A stretch of DNA of 64,000 bases from Raphanus sativus (lineage: Eukaryota; Streptophyta; Magnoliopsida; Brassicales; Brassicaceae): contig NC_079519.1 of NCBI RefSeq assembly GCF_000801105.2, positions 5,392,668 to 5,456,667 on the forward strand. The letters run 5' to 3'. A program made the position numbers and the translations under genes. This document shows, piece by piece, positions 35,257 through 47,613 of this stretch. Numbering within the stretch: position 1 is the stretch's first letter; each line of letters opens with the position of its first letter. The notes beneath the pieces are model-generated. The model ran no database searches. It saw only the letters and a program-made list of their open reading frames with translations, and was not told where the DNA came from.

Positions 35257-36117
35257 ATATATAGTGTTGTTTTGTATTTTTTTCTGTAAATATGTCTGAA
35301 ATTATTAACTTTCTAATCATAAATTTATGAATACAAATTGAAGATTTATTTTAAAATTTAAATATACTAATTTTTTAGTTTATTAAAAATATTGCAATGC
35401 AAACTATAAATAATATATATACATACAGTTATGCTAATAGATATAATAGTAAACAAATATCTATAAATTATTATAGATATAATAGTAATCTTATATAAAA
35501 TTATGGTTTTATGGTATGTGTTATATAACTACTTTTTTATATACTTGAAAAATAGTTGCAAAGTAATAGATTTGATGCTGTGAATATTCTGATTTTGTTC
35601 CATATACAGTTACTTCAAAGGTTGCAGTTAATTCAGATTCAATATATTGATATATTGATGCAGTTTCCGATTTTGTTGGCCCCGGATTATTAGGGGTATC
35701 TTCATTACTCACGCTTACATGGAGGGACATATAAATAAGAAGCAGTTATATTAAAAGTATGTATCATAAGTTTTTTAAATTGGACATAACTTTTAGCAAC
35801 TGGTCATACATGAGAATTAATAGAATAGATATATTGAAAAAATCTAATTGGAAAATCATGTCTGACCTGGATCTGGTTCAATTCGAGTAACTGGTTTGGA
35901 GAGATTGGTTCATTAATAACAGAACCAAATGCTTTATTGGTTTGGAATAAAAAAAAAGCGCGTGTGTGGTGGAGTGTGTTTAATTGTCTTTACGTGATTT
36001 GACAGTTATATTAATACAAAAGGGTATATTAAAGATGTATTTAGTGGCAGTTATAAAAATTAAAAGATGGACATAACTTCATATCAACTGGTCATACAAG
36101 AGAATTAATAGAATATA

Positions 36118-36671
36118 TATTATAAGCAGAGTGCAACCTTCTCATAATATAACAATAAATACAAGTTGACTTGGAAATTAATAAATTTTAAGGATGAAAT
36201 ACAACTCTACTCATAACTGGAATAACAACATAAGAGAGTTGCTTACTTAGTTCAGTCCTGAGCAATTAAAATTTTTATTTGTCCATTGTCAGTAAGAAAT
36301 CTGAATTCAAGTAATAAAACCATAACCACAGAACATGCAACATTTTCTCATCACAGTACAATTTATAAATGTAAAATGTGACAACAAATACCTTCGATAC
36401 TAGTATAAAATTATAGAGAAGGTGACGAGCCTGCAAAAGACCCAAGCAGATGAATCACATTTCATCAAAGATGGGTTTCTACATAAATCGTCAGGAGCGA
36501 GATACATGCATCTCCACGACAGTGATAAACTGGGAAAGTTATTGAATTTTGCCTTATGGGAAAGATGAGTTTTATCAGGCCCAATTCCAACCCATTAAAT
36601 GATATGAAATCGATTAAACAAGTCCATTAAGATCATTAACAGTGATAATACCAATCATAATAGAGTGAGTG
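36118..36671. repeat. Duplicated 5' flank of copy A, distal part
   Basis: Homologous to 51581-51900 and roughly to 60420-60900, sharing AAATACAAGTTGA and TAACATAAGAGAG-like blocks. It gives way to LINE sequence at 36688. Confidence 0.5.
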
Positions 36672-36687
36672 GGAAAAAACCTACCTT

Positions 36688-37831
36688 TTTTTGTAACATC
36701 AGAATTCATTATAAATCAAACCAAAAAACAGAGTACACACGATCCCCACAACAACCGTGTTCACCACACAAACAGCACTACAAACCTTGCCTCCAGCAAG
36801 CCAAACCAGAAAACTACGAACAACAAACTAAAAGGAAGGACCCTCTTAGAGGAGACGACTTTCATTGACAAAAAATTCAAATAGCCAAGAAAGGTGGCCC
36901 TTTGCAACATAGGATTGCTCTCTCCCTTCTCTGGTTACGCTCTGTGCAATGATCGTCGCTCCTCTGTTTTCCTCCTTACCGACACTCCATAGCTGATATT
37001 CTGCCATGAGACAAAAGAATCGATTCAACTCGTCAACTTAATAATGCAACGCCGGCCATTGCATTGGTTTCTTTATCGCCAAGAAAATGTCCTTGAAATC
37101 TCCTGCAAACACCATACGATTAAAGTGAAGACTCGTCATACTTTCCACAGCCCAGAGGATCGAAGTAAGCCTAGCCTCATCCAAGCTGCGTATGTTTGAG
37201 AAAGCTCTCCGGCTATGCATGAGGACGACACCTCTATGGTTCCTTACAACCCACGCAACACCCAACTTTTTTGTTTGCTTCATCAAATCAAACCCAACAT
37301 TACACATCACCCAATCCTTAGGAGGAGGAATCCATTTTCTTTTTCTTGGTTCCATCACCCTCTCACTCAATTGCTGCGTTTCTTGTTCCACTTCTTGAGC
37401 TAGAAACCATTCCTCTGCTTCATCTAACGCCTTCTCCTTGATCTCTTCAGGAAGCCATCTCTTACTTTTAAAGATCAATTCATTTATGCTCTTCCAGATG
37501 CACCATAGGATCCATGGCCATGACCTTAAGGCTTTTGTATCTCCACGAGAATTCCTCTTCAATTGTAGCAGATAGTTTAGATTGCTCAGCAAGCTTCCTT
37601 CCTCAAAAGCAGTCTCCGGACGAGGAATACCAAATAATGCCCACACATGCCTCGCAGCAGTACATTGGAATAGAATGTGCAATATCGATTCTCCTTCATC
37701 ACCACACACCTGACATCTGCCATCAACCTTCATTCCTCTTTTGATAATTAGCTCAGAGACTGGCAAGACTTCATTTACTACTTTCCAGAGAAAAGTTTTG
37801 ATCTTGGGAGGCGACAGAACCTTCCAAACCT
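36688..37831 (-). mobile_element. 5'-truncated LINE with zf-RVT and RNase H domains
   Basis: The minus strand encodes the end of a LINE polyprotein. First comes a KVLSPPKIKTFLWKVVNE segment, then the zinc-binding zf-RVT motif (RCQVCGDEGESILHILFQC) and an RNase H-like domain (VMCNVGFDLMKQTKKLGVAW to VFAGDFKDIF). A frame break near 37038 is followed by the typical C-terminal IAQSVTREGREQSYVAKGHL. A near-exact 16-17-bp target duplication GGAAAAAACCTACCTT flanks it (36672-36687 and 37832-37848, differing by one A). It is inactive. Confidence 0.85.
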
Positions 37832-38274
37832 GGAAAAAAACCTACCTTCATACCCAAATTTTCTATAAATTCCAAAATTTTGTATTTTTCTGAATCTCCC
37901 AAACTCAAACGCAACAACAAGTAGAACCATATGAACCTCGAAAATATTACAGCCGAAAGGGTCATAAAGCGAGAGAGGAACTTTGGTTCCAGATTAGACC
38001 TCAAAACTGAAGGGTTCGTGTAATCCTCAATATATAAATAAGGTGTTTTACCAGTTTTCTCATCATAATACTCTTCCGATTGGTACAGTTGCTGACGAGT
38101 ACTCCTAATAGAAAACATATGTGGGGAAAACGAGTACACCTATATATTATCAATGAGTGATTACAATATGAAAAACTTAAAGAGATTCAAGGGTTTTATA
38201 GAGTTTTGGAAGAGCACATTACCATCTGGAGGAGAAGGTCAAAGAAGGGATGAAAGGACTCTTCAGGATTAACA

Positions 38275-38391
38275 TCATTCATACGCACAGGCTGGATCCT
38301 GAGTGACTGACGAGCAGTGCTTAGCACAAGTCCCTGCTATCTGGTTCCATCCTCTTACACATTTGTAGCAAAACTCATGCCCACATCTGAC
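38275..38391 (-). pseudogene. RBR/IBR-type RING finger fragment
   Basis: The minus strand reads RCGHEFCYKCVRGWNQIAGT with further Cys/His (CAKHCSS) and stops at 38277-38275. The C-x-H/Y-x-F-C-Y-x-C pattern is that of the RING2 or IBR segments of RBR ubiquitin ligases. No complete gene surrounds it. From memory, Arabidopsis chromosome 3 has RBR genes next to LecRK-I genes (At3g45xxx), so this may be a relic of that arrangement. Confidence 0.45.
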
Positions 38392-39433
38392 GAGATTACA
38401 CAATATAATTATTTCCTTTGTAGTTTAAGTATCCTATTTTCCTTAAACAATACATAAAGTTGAATTGTCACAATCTCTGAATGTTTCAACTATAATATAG
38501 TATAGCTTTGACATCCAAGGGTTTAATCATGTGTCTCCAAGTATTTCTGTTCTGCAATCATATATTGTGCATGCATCTGAAATCTAGCACGAATAAGGTT
38601 GAAGACTAAACTGTAGGGTCTTTGATGTTTGTAAGTTATACAGCATAATCTAACACTTAGAAAGAAACATTTTGAGAACCGCGAAACGAAAGTCGGATCG
38701 GCTTAAGCAGCTTCTATTGCTCACTCAATGGCTAATGAGTCACGTCTCATCAAAAATGTGTTTTCTCTCAGGGAGGAATGTTTACAGTCTCTAACTTGGG
38801 AAGACCATTTGAAATCAGGCAGTTCTGAGCACTGGTTAATCCCCCTCAAGCCGCCATTATAGTAAGTTGGATCTGGTAGGCTCTCTTTCTCTCTCACATT
38901 ACAAAACAGAGTATGTTACTATCTTTCCAAACGATCCAACTATGTTGTTTGTGGTTCTTACAAAAGAAAACAACTGAAAAGAAAAGAGAGCTGTCCCTGG
39001 CAACCGTCTAGATCAATTCAATTTAGCTTGTTACATGCATGTAACATTTGATGAGCAGTGACCATAGTGTCGTAGACAGTAATTATGTCTTTCTATCATC
39101 ATACATTCATAGTCATTAGGGAAACTGTTTAAATTGAAAAAAATCTATAAAAATGGTGTTTTCTGCCGGTGCCATTGGAGCTGAATGGTTGAAACCAATC
39201 AAGGAGTACATCGAGAACCCTGAATCTATGTTGCTCTAGAGAAAGAACCAACACAATGACAAAAACACATTAGGGCTTATTAGAGTCTCTAATCTTTGGG
39301 GGTTGTACGTTGAAAATCTCTGTATTTTTGGGACTAAAACAGATTTTGTTTATTTTGTTAGTGAAAATAATATTCTGAGTTTTTGTATATTTTACATTTA
39401 TGTTTATCCTAGGTATAATACATAAACTACATA
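38392..39433. other. Intergenic, nothing secure
   Basis: No long open frame. A 27-codon stretch near 39154-39240 (AGAIGAEWLKPIKEYIENPE) looks protein-like but ends at a stop and was not identified. Confidence 0.35.
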
Positions 39434-41081
39434 CTAGGTGATTTTTCCGTGCTCATTCACGGGCATAAATTTTTATAAAATAAATATACTATAACAATTT
39501 ATTGTTATTTATTTATAATTAAATTAATTTTATAATTTTTATGCATAGATTATATTACTAATAGTATATTATTTTAATTAGATATATGATTTTAGATATG
39601 TTATATCTAGTCGGTTTTTGGTTTTCACAGTCGATTTAATGATTATTTGGGTATATTATATTGCATCTATTTCTCTAAATTCAACTATAATATTTTTATT
39701 TTAAATATATTAAAATTATGATTAATTTTCTTATTTGCATTTACGTTGGTTGTTTTTTTAGATATGTAAATATATTTGAAGAAGATTATGTATAATTTAA
39801 GATATATTGTGCTTAGAACGAAATAAAAAAATAAACTAAAGTATCTGATTCCGATTTACATAAACTAATATAGAATAATACTTTATAGTATCATGCATAT
39901 ATATAAATTTTACAAAAAGAACTAAATTGGAACAGCTAGTTAATATTTTATTTCATTTGTACATATGTTTTGAGTCATCATATAATTTACAATTATAAAA
40001 TAAATGATTATTATAAAATTATATATTGTTATTGTGGTTAAATATATGATTTTATATATAAGTTGGAGTAGTCGAGTCACTCATGTTGTGAGTATATTGA
40101 GTTACATATATTCTTTCAAATTCAAATTGAACTATAGTTATCTTTTATTATAACTAAGTAAAATAAAATTAATTTTATGTATCGTTTAAATGTGTATGAA
40201 TTTTTATAATATTTATCGTTGATTTAAAAAAAATTATTTTAAAATGAAGCGAAGAGTAATAGGAAGTTACATACATAAGTAACTAATACATTTTTGGAAA
40301 CTCATGAAAACATATCAATATTTAAAATAACCAAAATATTTTATAAATTCTAAATAATTTTATGCTTTATATTTATTAAACAGTAAATTGAAATTTATTT
40401 TATATAATTTTAAAAATGAGAATTCAGATTGGCTATGATATTTTGATTATGCTTATATTAAGTTCCACAAACATAAAAACATAAAATTTTAAAGCATATT
40501 TAATATTAAGAAAACAAATAATTTTAATAATGATTAAATATAATATATCTACCTAGTTAAAATATATAGTGTTATGTTATTTTAAAAATGTTGTAACTAT
40601 TTGATCAAAAAAAATTTATCGTTAATTTATTTTAATTTTTAATTTCTCTTAGAAATAAGCAGTTTGCAAACTTGTGTGATTGTATTTTAGGTATCATATT
40701 ATATAATATAATTTTTTGCTGTAATTGAAAGATAGAGTCAAATATAAAAATAAATAAAACATTTCAATAATACTAACTAATTATAAACTATTCTTAGTCA
40801 ATCAAACATATATCAGTTTGTGTCACCTAATTATTTTATGTAATCATTCTAGAAAATAGTTAGATATATAATAATATTTCTATTACTTTGAAAAATATAT
40901 ATTTTTGTATTGTTTAAAATTATGAAATCACATTGTATACAAATATATACAGTTTCATCTAAGAAAATATAGATATAAAAAATATTTTATTAATTCACAA
41001 GTATATTTTATGTTATTTAAAATATTTTTAAATGAAATTTTATATTTTGTGAACTTTCCTTTTTAATGAAATTATATTATA
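39434..41081 (-). mobile_element. Helitron 3' end and AT-rich degenerate body
   Basis: On the minus strand the sequence at 39434-39470 reads CCGTGAATGAGCACGG (hairpin), AAAAATCAC, CTAG and then T, a standard Helitron 3' terminus. The following 1.6 kb is extremely AT-rich without genes. The matching 5' end was not identified, so the extent is only a guess. Confidence 0.4.
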
Positions 41082-44000
41082 CTAGGGTTGGTTCCAGGCA
41101 GCGCCCAGATTTTTTGTTTAAATTTTAATTTTAATTATATATTTAGTATGTTTATTTTAATATGTAAATTTTAGAATCTATTATAAATATATAAGTAGTT
41201 ATAGACAATTATAAAATAATTTTAAATAATTTGATGTTGTCTTGCGCAATTCAAAAATTTCAGTATCCAATTTTTTTCTCTTTTTTTTTCTTTTTTTCAC
41301 TTTTTTATGTGTTTCATTATTCACATACACAAACTTATAATAGTTCTTACAATCGCCTTTCTTTCAGGCCGTTTGTTTCTTTTGTAGTTATCTAGCCTTT
41401 TTCGTTTTTGTTTGAAAATGTAGAAGCAAGTTTTATTAACTTTTATAAGGCATTGATATAAGTCGAGGCAAGAGGTTTGCTTCATACATTTCTGCTTTGC
41501 CATACCGTAAGAGTTTCTATATTTTGGGTTTGTGGTGTTTTTGAACTTGTCTGAGAGCTATGGTGGCTGTGGCGTATTAGTGTTTGTAACTCTGTTAGTT
41601 GCAGGTTGTGTAAAAGCACCAATTCAATCAAATCTTTTGGTGAACTTTTAAATTTGGTTTGGGTAAAGGTCTTGGAATTTTTTACCATCCACTACGTACA
41701 TAACGTGTCTTGGGGCATTTCATAGATAAGACACATCATTTCATTAAACAATTTTATGATTTAAACACTGCTGCCTATAATAAAAATTTATGTGGCAATA
41801 TTGGATGTGCAGTGAGAACCCAGACTTGCATCTTCCTTCCGTGAATAACAGTAAAAAATGACACAGATAACAATAAATACAGTGGTTATGGTTAATGACA
41901 AACTCTTGTCTGGCCCGATCAGTGTATCTGCAGATATAAGAAATCCTCTCATGTAAAGTCCATAGTTTAAGTAGTTAAACTCCATAGTTTAAGTACCAAA
42001 AACATCTATACAACGCTAACACAAGTACACATCACGGTAAGGTAGCAAAATCTCATTGTGTGAAACAATCTTTGCAAACAAATAACATGGTAATACTCAA
42101 ACACGTTAATTAGCTTTCAGAAGCTGACAAAAAAAAAAGCTTTCAGAATTTGCATTTATCACTCTCGTTCTATCTTCTTGGCCTTGGTCGATGTCTCTGC
42201 ATCTACACAATAACAGTCTTGGTATCTGAAGCAGCCCAGCTTGAGCAAGTTTATCTATGCATTGAGGGACCTACATCCAAATGAAAGAAACTCAGTTTAG
42301 ATATATGCAAGATAAGACATGAACTTAGTGCGTCTGTGTAATAATAATACATACCCCTTTCTGGAGTGTCCTCCACAGCAGTAGCACCTATAAGAATAAG
42401 ATCTTTTTCAATCATATCAGCTCCTGTCTCAAGCGCACCTCATCTCTGTCAGATCCTATTGAAGTTTTTGCCTTTTGAAACTCAGAGTTCCAAGCTGAAT
42501 ATTCTTCCTCACCAAGCTTCCTCTAAGCAAGTGCAAGTGTACGGAGACCAGCTTCTCCGTATTCTTTTTTTTTGGTTTGTGGTTGGTCCCAAGTATGTCT
42601 TCCCATTCTTAGCCAACCGTTCAAAGATGATACTGTAAAAGACAGGAAACAAAGGTGAGACATGTCTTGTCTTATGCTTAAAGTTGTTTCGGTTTGGATA
42701 CTAACCTGTCAGCTCCTTTGCACAGTAGAAGAATCTGCCCTTCCTCATCCCTTACAACTACTGACATTCGTTCATACTGATTGGAAAAAAAAAGACTAAG
42801 ACACTAAAAACCGAGAATAAAGAGATTCAGACATCTAAGAACTTAGAAACATAACGTATTTCAAATCCAGTTTCATATTATAACCAAATATCAACAGAGA
42901 TTCAGACATCTAAAATGGAAACTTAAAAATCAAATAGGAAGAGATGCAGAGAAATCTGCAACACAAAGAACACAAGACAAATCAGCATATCAAACGATGA
43001 AGAAATCATAGTGAGAATATATACAAAAGAAAATCAAGGTACGAAACAGAATCGTAAAATGCAACAGTTTTTTCTATAAACAGCCACATAAATTATAAAA
43101 TAAAATGCAATGAAATCGTAAAATGCCACAAAATAACTAAATCAACAATTTTTGCAAGAGAGATAAAGAGAGAGATCAATCTCTATATTTAAGCCACAGA
43201 AAATTAAAAAAAAAATGACAAATTTAACTTACAATAGCTTTAGTGGCCTCGGAAGGAAAGTAATATTAGCTCCGTCAAGGTATTGTCTTCGAGAAGACCC
43301 GTTGCTGAGAGTTATTCCTGAATAAAGCAAACGTAGCAAGTCTAACTAAAGCCTTGATACAAAATGACATAAAGAAGACTTTAAAAATATGGTTCGTATA
43401 TAAGATGTTATTTATACCTTGGGATTCTGAAGCTGCGTCACCAGCAAGAACATCTCTTCGCACAGTCTGACTTGCAGTTCTTGCGGCACCCGGCTCTCCT
43501 CTACGTTGGCTGTGTGAACCTTAAGAAAGCTAAGAAGAATAACCACAAAATCTAAGCTTCAATTTTGATGCTTTAAACAAAAGGGAAAACGGGTTTCCAT
43601 ATACCTTACCTTTTATGGCTGACATGTTGCTGCAAGGGGTTTCCAAAGAGAGATAGCCTAGCCCTCCCTGACATGTGACGCCATTGTTGGAGCTGGTAAC
43701 TATAAAGAGTTTGTTCTTTCCGATTCCGTAGTGGTAGCGTTGTTCATCCCTAATTGAGAGTATGAATAAAGGAATCGACTTTACATGATGGAACGAAGAT
43801 TGAGGGTTGAGAGGAAACCAAAATTCGAAAAATTAGACGGCGCAACTAAAACACCACCGTCGTCGATGTGATCATCCACCGCTTCCATTATCAAACACAT
43901 CGATAAATTCAAACTCTTTCCTCAGAAAGCTAGAGAAAGAATTGATTTGAGGGAAGAAGAAAAGGGTTTGCTTGTTATAGTAAAGGGATGAAGACATCAA

Positions 44001-44677
44001 CTGGGGTTTCTGTTCTGTTTCGATTATAGTAATGAAAAAAAAAAGAGGAAACAGCTTTGGAAGATGATGAGATTGATTAAATGCGAGAGAATGTTAGAAG
44101 TGGAAACCAAATAAACTTTGAGGGAAAAAGGCGAAAAGAAACCATAAATTAGAGCTCCCAAGGATTGATTGCAGAGTGATGGAGTCGTGTGTCGATTGAT
44201 CGACTCTCCCTCTCCCTTGCAGAAGTGTAAACGACAAAGGGAGGAGGAGTTGATCGAACTATGAAACAACGTTTGGGTTTGATTTGGAATGGGCTTCTGG
44301 GCCTAATAATAGAAATATGACGGATCCAGGAAAGAGACCGGTCCAACGCGCATGACATGGCACAAAAATAGCTTCTTATTGGCCAATTTAATTTGCAGAT
44401 GTGGACAGCTTCTCCTTTGCTCATATTCTCCTTTTAATTATTGTTTGACATACATATATTTTCGTTGTTGAATTTGTTTCCTAAACTTTATAAATGTTTC
44501 ATTTTTATTATATATGTTATTTGAAATTTTTTAAAAAGAAAACTAAATAAAAAATTTAATAATAATATTTATATATAATAGTTTTAATCATTAAAAATAT
44601 CAATGTAATCAACCATTATGAGAATTAATGTGATCGCGACACATAGAAAACTGAATTTTCAAATAATATTATAGAGA
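41082..44677 (-). mobile_element. Helitron carrying host gene fragments
   Basis: On the minus strand the proposed 5' end is TCTCTATAATATTATTTG (44677 downward), preceded by A. The proposed 3' end is CTGGGCGCTGCCTGG..CCCTAG (41085-41082), followed by T. The 5' sequence resembles Helitron starts I know from Brassicaceae. The 3.6-kb interior holds a P4-ATPase fragment and other spliced exon-like pieces on the same strand as the element, as expected for Helitron capture. No Rep/helicase. The pairing of these two ends is inference, and the 3' hairpin is weak. Confidence 0.5.
42178..42778 (-). pseudogene. P4-ATPase (ALA9-12-like phospholipid flippase) fragment
   Basis: Consecutive exon pieces with intact splice borders match the central cytosolic domain of plant aminophospholipid ATPases: MSVVVRDEEGQILLLCKGAD, IIFERLAKNGKTYLGPTT, EYGEAGLRTLALA, EEEYSAWNSEFQKAKTSIGS, MIEKDLILIGATAVED and VPQCIDKLAQAGL. 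A frameshift at a run of A (near 42568), an in-frame stop inside the RTLALA-RKL segment, and the absence of the membrane segments and phosphorylated DKTGT region make it non-functional. Retained introns indicate DNA-level capture. It lies within the proposed Helitron at 41082-44677. Confidence 0.8.
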
Positions 44678-45944
44678 TATTTTGTTTATCTTTATCCTAA
44701 GATAAAGAAACACATATAGAAATAGGACTCAACATGATTGGTTGTTATTTGGTTTGTAGTCCTTTTTTTTCTTGCTCATTTTGGAAAGTTAAGTATTTGG
44801 TACCTCAGTGTATTTAGTCGTTTAAGGTTATCCACAGATTATTTTTAATTCCTAAAATCTAAAAATAATATTAGAAATTTGAAGTTTTTTTAAAAACAAA
44901 TTATTTGAAACTTATCATTCAAATGTGTATTGTTTGAATATCAATGTTACCACAGCAGATTCATATGCTAAGCGTGTGTATAAGCAATCCAATCACTGAT
45001 CTCTAAACTGTTTGAATAATGTTATCACACTGCCATGCACAATAATTGAACCAAATCATCAAAGGACTCGTGGTGCTTGGTCAACGAGAAAGCGTGAGTT
45101 TCTCCCTTTAATTTTCGTTCATACTATTTCTTCTGTTGCATATAAGATTCATTCGCATGTGGTATAATCCATTCTTCTAGATTCCAAAAATGTCAACGCT
45201 TAATTTTATATTTCTTTGTATCTCAAGTTCTCTTCTTTAGTAAATTGTATTCTTTACGTGTTTTTGATCATCTGATAAGTTAATATGGATGCTGATCATT
45301 TGAACCATGTTCATGTTTTGTTTTCAGGTGATCATCAAATGTGAAATCTATTGCGGGAGTGCTCTTCGGTTTTCCAACATGTTCTAACAAAAACAAATAT
45401 AAAAGATAGAAACATGTACATTGTTGTGTGTTGATCTTTTGTTTCGCAACTCTCATACTTTTGTCTTTTTGCAATCCTCGAAACAGGGCAAGCTGGAGTT
45501 TGTTGATTCAATATTTTCCCTCATATGTTTGAAATGGATTTTGATTGATTTCTCTTTTTTTTGTTATGTTTAAATCGAATGTATATTGCTTACCATCTTT
45601 ATTGACAACTCTCATTATAATAGTGCAATATATATATATTTGGTAGAGTGTTGAAGCAAGTTAAAGGAGAGTTTAAGTAAGTGATTTGTTCTACTCCATT
45701 ACGGAGATTGAAAAGAGATTTTACAAAGTTTAAACTTGCAAATAATCATACGTACTTTTAAGAGATCTTTTATCATTGAGAATTTGAAATGTCTTCACAA
45801 GTATATTTTTAATATAATAATATTAACTTTATTCTATATTTCTATACTAGTTGAAAAGTCGAAATATATCACAAATAAAAATTAAGCTAGTTAAAAAGAG
45901 ATATGGTAAAGCAATAATATCTCAAGATGTCTTTTTACCTAAGA
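44678..45944. other. AT-rich intergenic, nothing recognised
   Basis: No open frame over 65 codons and no exon or repeat with clear ends was seen. Confidence 0.4.
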
Positions 45945-45990
45945 CTAGGTATTTTGTCCGCACTTGCGGATTTAACAGTTTTAAAAAATT
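45945..45990 (-). mobile_element. Helitron 3' terminus, minus orientation
   Basis: The minus strand reads ATCCGCAAGTGCGGA (hairpin), CAAAATAC, CTAG and then T. The partner 5' end was not found in the AT-rich sequence to 46900. Confidence 0.5.
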
Positions 45991-46904
45991 ATAAACAGAA
46001 TACTATATATTCAAAAAATTTAAAATAAAATTATTTTCATGCTTTTAAAATATTTAATAATTAATTAAATATTAAATTTGTATTAAAATGTTCAAATAAA
46101 TATATTTTGTTACGTAAAATAAACTTAAAATATTCATATATACATAAATTATATTTATTTTTAAAATATATGATGTAAAATATTTTTAGATAAATATAAT
46201 ATATAATCTTTTAGATAATGATGAATACCAAACTAATGAAATTTGTTTTTAATTTATGGTAAATTATATATTAATAAATATAACCTAATTATTTATTAAG
46301 AATAATAAAGATTTTCAACGCTCTAAATTCAAACGTGAGAGCAAACAAATCATTTTGCAAATAATAATATAAATATTTTTGAATCTTCTGCCAATTTTTT
46401 CAGAAATTATCACAGTAAGTAATTTTGATTGTCTTAAAAATTATCGTAAAATATAAATTATTATTATATCATATATATATATATATATATATATATTAAG
46501 ATAGAGTCGATTTAATATTATAAAACCAAATATAATATAAACATATATGTAATACTTTAACATTACTAAATTATAGTGTATAAATTTGGTTTTGATATTA
46601 TCTTTAGCATATTTTATCTCTCTATTAGAGGTGTTCCACCAAATCATGTTAAATATATTTTCATCATTTCTTTTTACACTTAAAAGGGTACCCAAAACTA
46701 TTTTTAGTATGGGTACAACAAAAAACTTGTTTTTGATAGTAAAATACTGATTACCCCCGTTGAGGTCTAATTAAGTCCTTATATATTTCTCTAACTGTTT
46801 TCTTACAAAATGTTATAACGTCTATAACAACCTTAAATTAGCTACAATAGTTTTTCACAAAGGATCCATCCTTTTCTAGAGAATGACATTAATGAACATG
46901 GATT
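45991..46904. other. AT-rich spacer with an (AT)n tract
   Basis: Very AT-rich, including an AT dinucleotide run at about 46471-46495. Probably degenerate Helitron body; no gene. Confidence 0.4.
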
Positions 46905-47517
46905 CAGGGGCGGATCTACAGTGTTGAGAATGGGAACACGTGCCCCCGACTGCTTTAGGTCAGCTATTTGGTTTAGGAGTAAGCTGTTGTTATCTGTAGG
47001 TCAGATGCAATCACCTAGATTTGATATATTATTTTTTTTAACGCTGAATAATTATGTTATTACAAACTATGAGAATATTACAGACGATTTTATAGCCGAC
47101 AATTCTATTTGTCTTATGAAGATTCACGCATGAGTGTATCATCTGAGCCGTCCTGTTCTATCGGATCCACGTCTAACAGTATTTTTTGCGCCATGCTTTA
47201 GAATCTCTTGTAAGTCTTCTTTCCATTAATTCGCATAATTTCGCATTTGCTAGGATTCGAAACTCAGACCTTCTGGTGTAGAAACATTAATAAATCTTTA
47301 TTCATACCAGTAGACTAAGAGAGCTTCCACAAATTTGATATATTATTATTAATAATATTCTTTTGTTTTATTATTTTCTACAACTGACATTATTAGTTAC
47401 TAACAGTAAGAATATTACTTTATACAGATTTTTAATATAAATTCTATTATTATTAATTTAGTATTACTAAATATATTTATTGTGCCCCGTCAAATAATTT
47501 GTCTGGATCAGCCACTG
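46905..47517. mobile_element. hAT element with empty site in a paralogue
   Basis: Ends are CAGGGGCGGATCTACAG and, in reverse complement, CAGTGGCTGATCCAGAC. The 8-bp flanks CATGGATT (46897-46904) and CATGGGTT (47518-47525) differ at one base. The flank of the paralogue at 56565 has an uninterrupted AACATGGTTTGAGCATACAATG at the equivalent place (about 56470). Non-autonomous, 613 bp. Confidence 0.75.
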
Positions 47518-47613
47518 CATGGGTTGAGTATACAATGAAACAAGTATTGAACAGAATGGTTGAAAAACAATCGATGACAGGCCAAATATGACAAGGCAAG
47601 TTGTTAGAAACTT

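Larger units (their letters stand above)
34044..36117 (-). mobile_element. Helitron inserted in the kinase flank, minus orientation
   Basis: On the minus strand the 3' end has a hairpin (CCCGCCCTCTGAAGGGCGG region, 34055-34074) followed by AATCTAG and then T. The other end lies near 36117. The flank reads AAGGAACAA then CTAG on the left and TATTATAAGCAGAG on the right. The paralogous site upstream of the 47614 gene reads AAGGAACAATATTATAAGC without interruption (51572-51590). The insert is therefore about 2.07 kb, between A and T as Helitrons require. A second partial 3' end (34465-34510) and hAT-like sequence (34723-35176) lie inside. No Rep/helicase was seen. The 5' terminus sits in a TA run and is placed only to within a few bases. 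Confidence 0.7.

Noticed and set aside
39154..39240. Protein-like stretch AGAIGAEWLKPIKEYIENPE
   Set aside because: Too short, ends at a stop, and no family could be named.
46471..46495. Possible inverted repeat
   Set aside because: It is an (AT)n microsatellite, which is self-complementary by composition.
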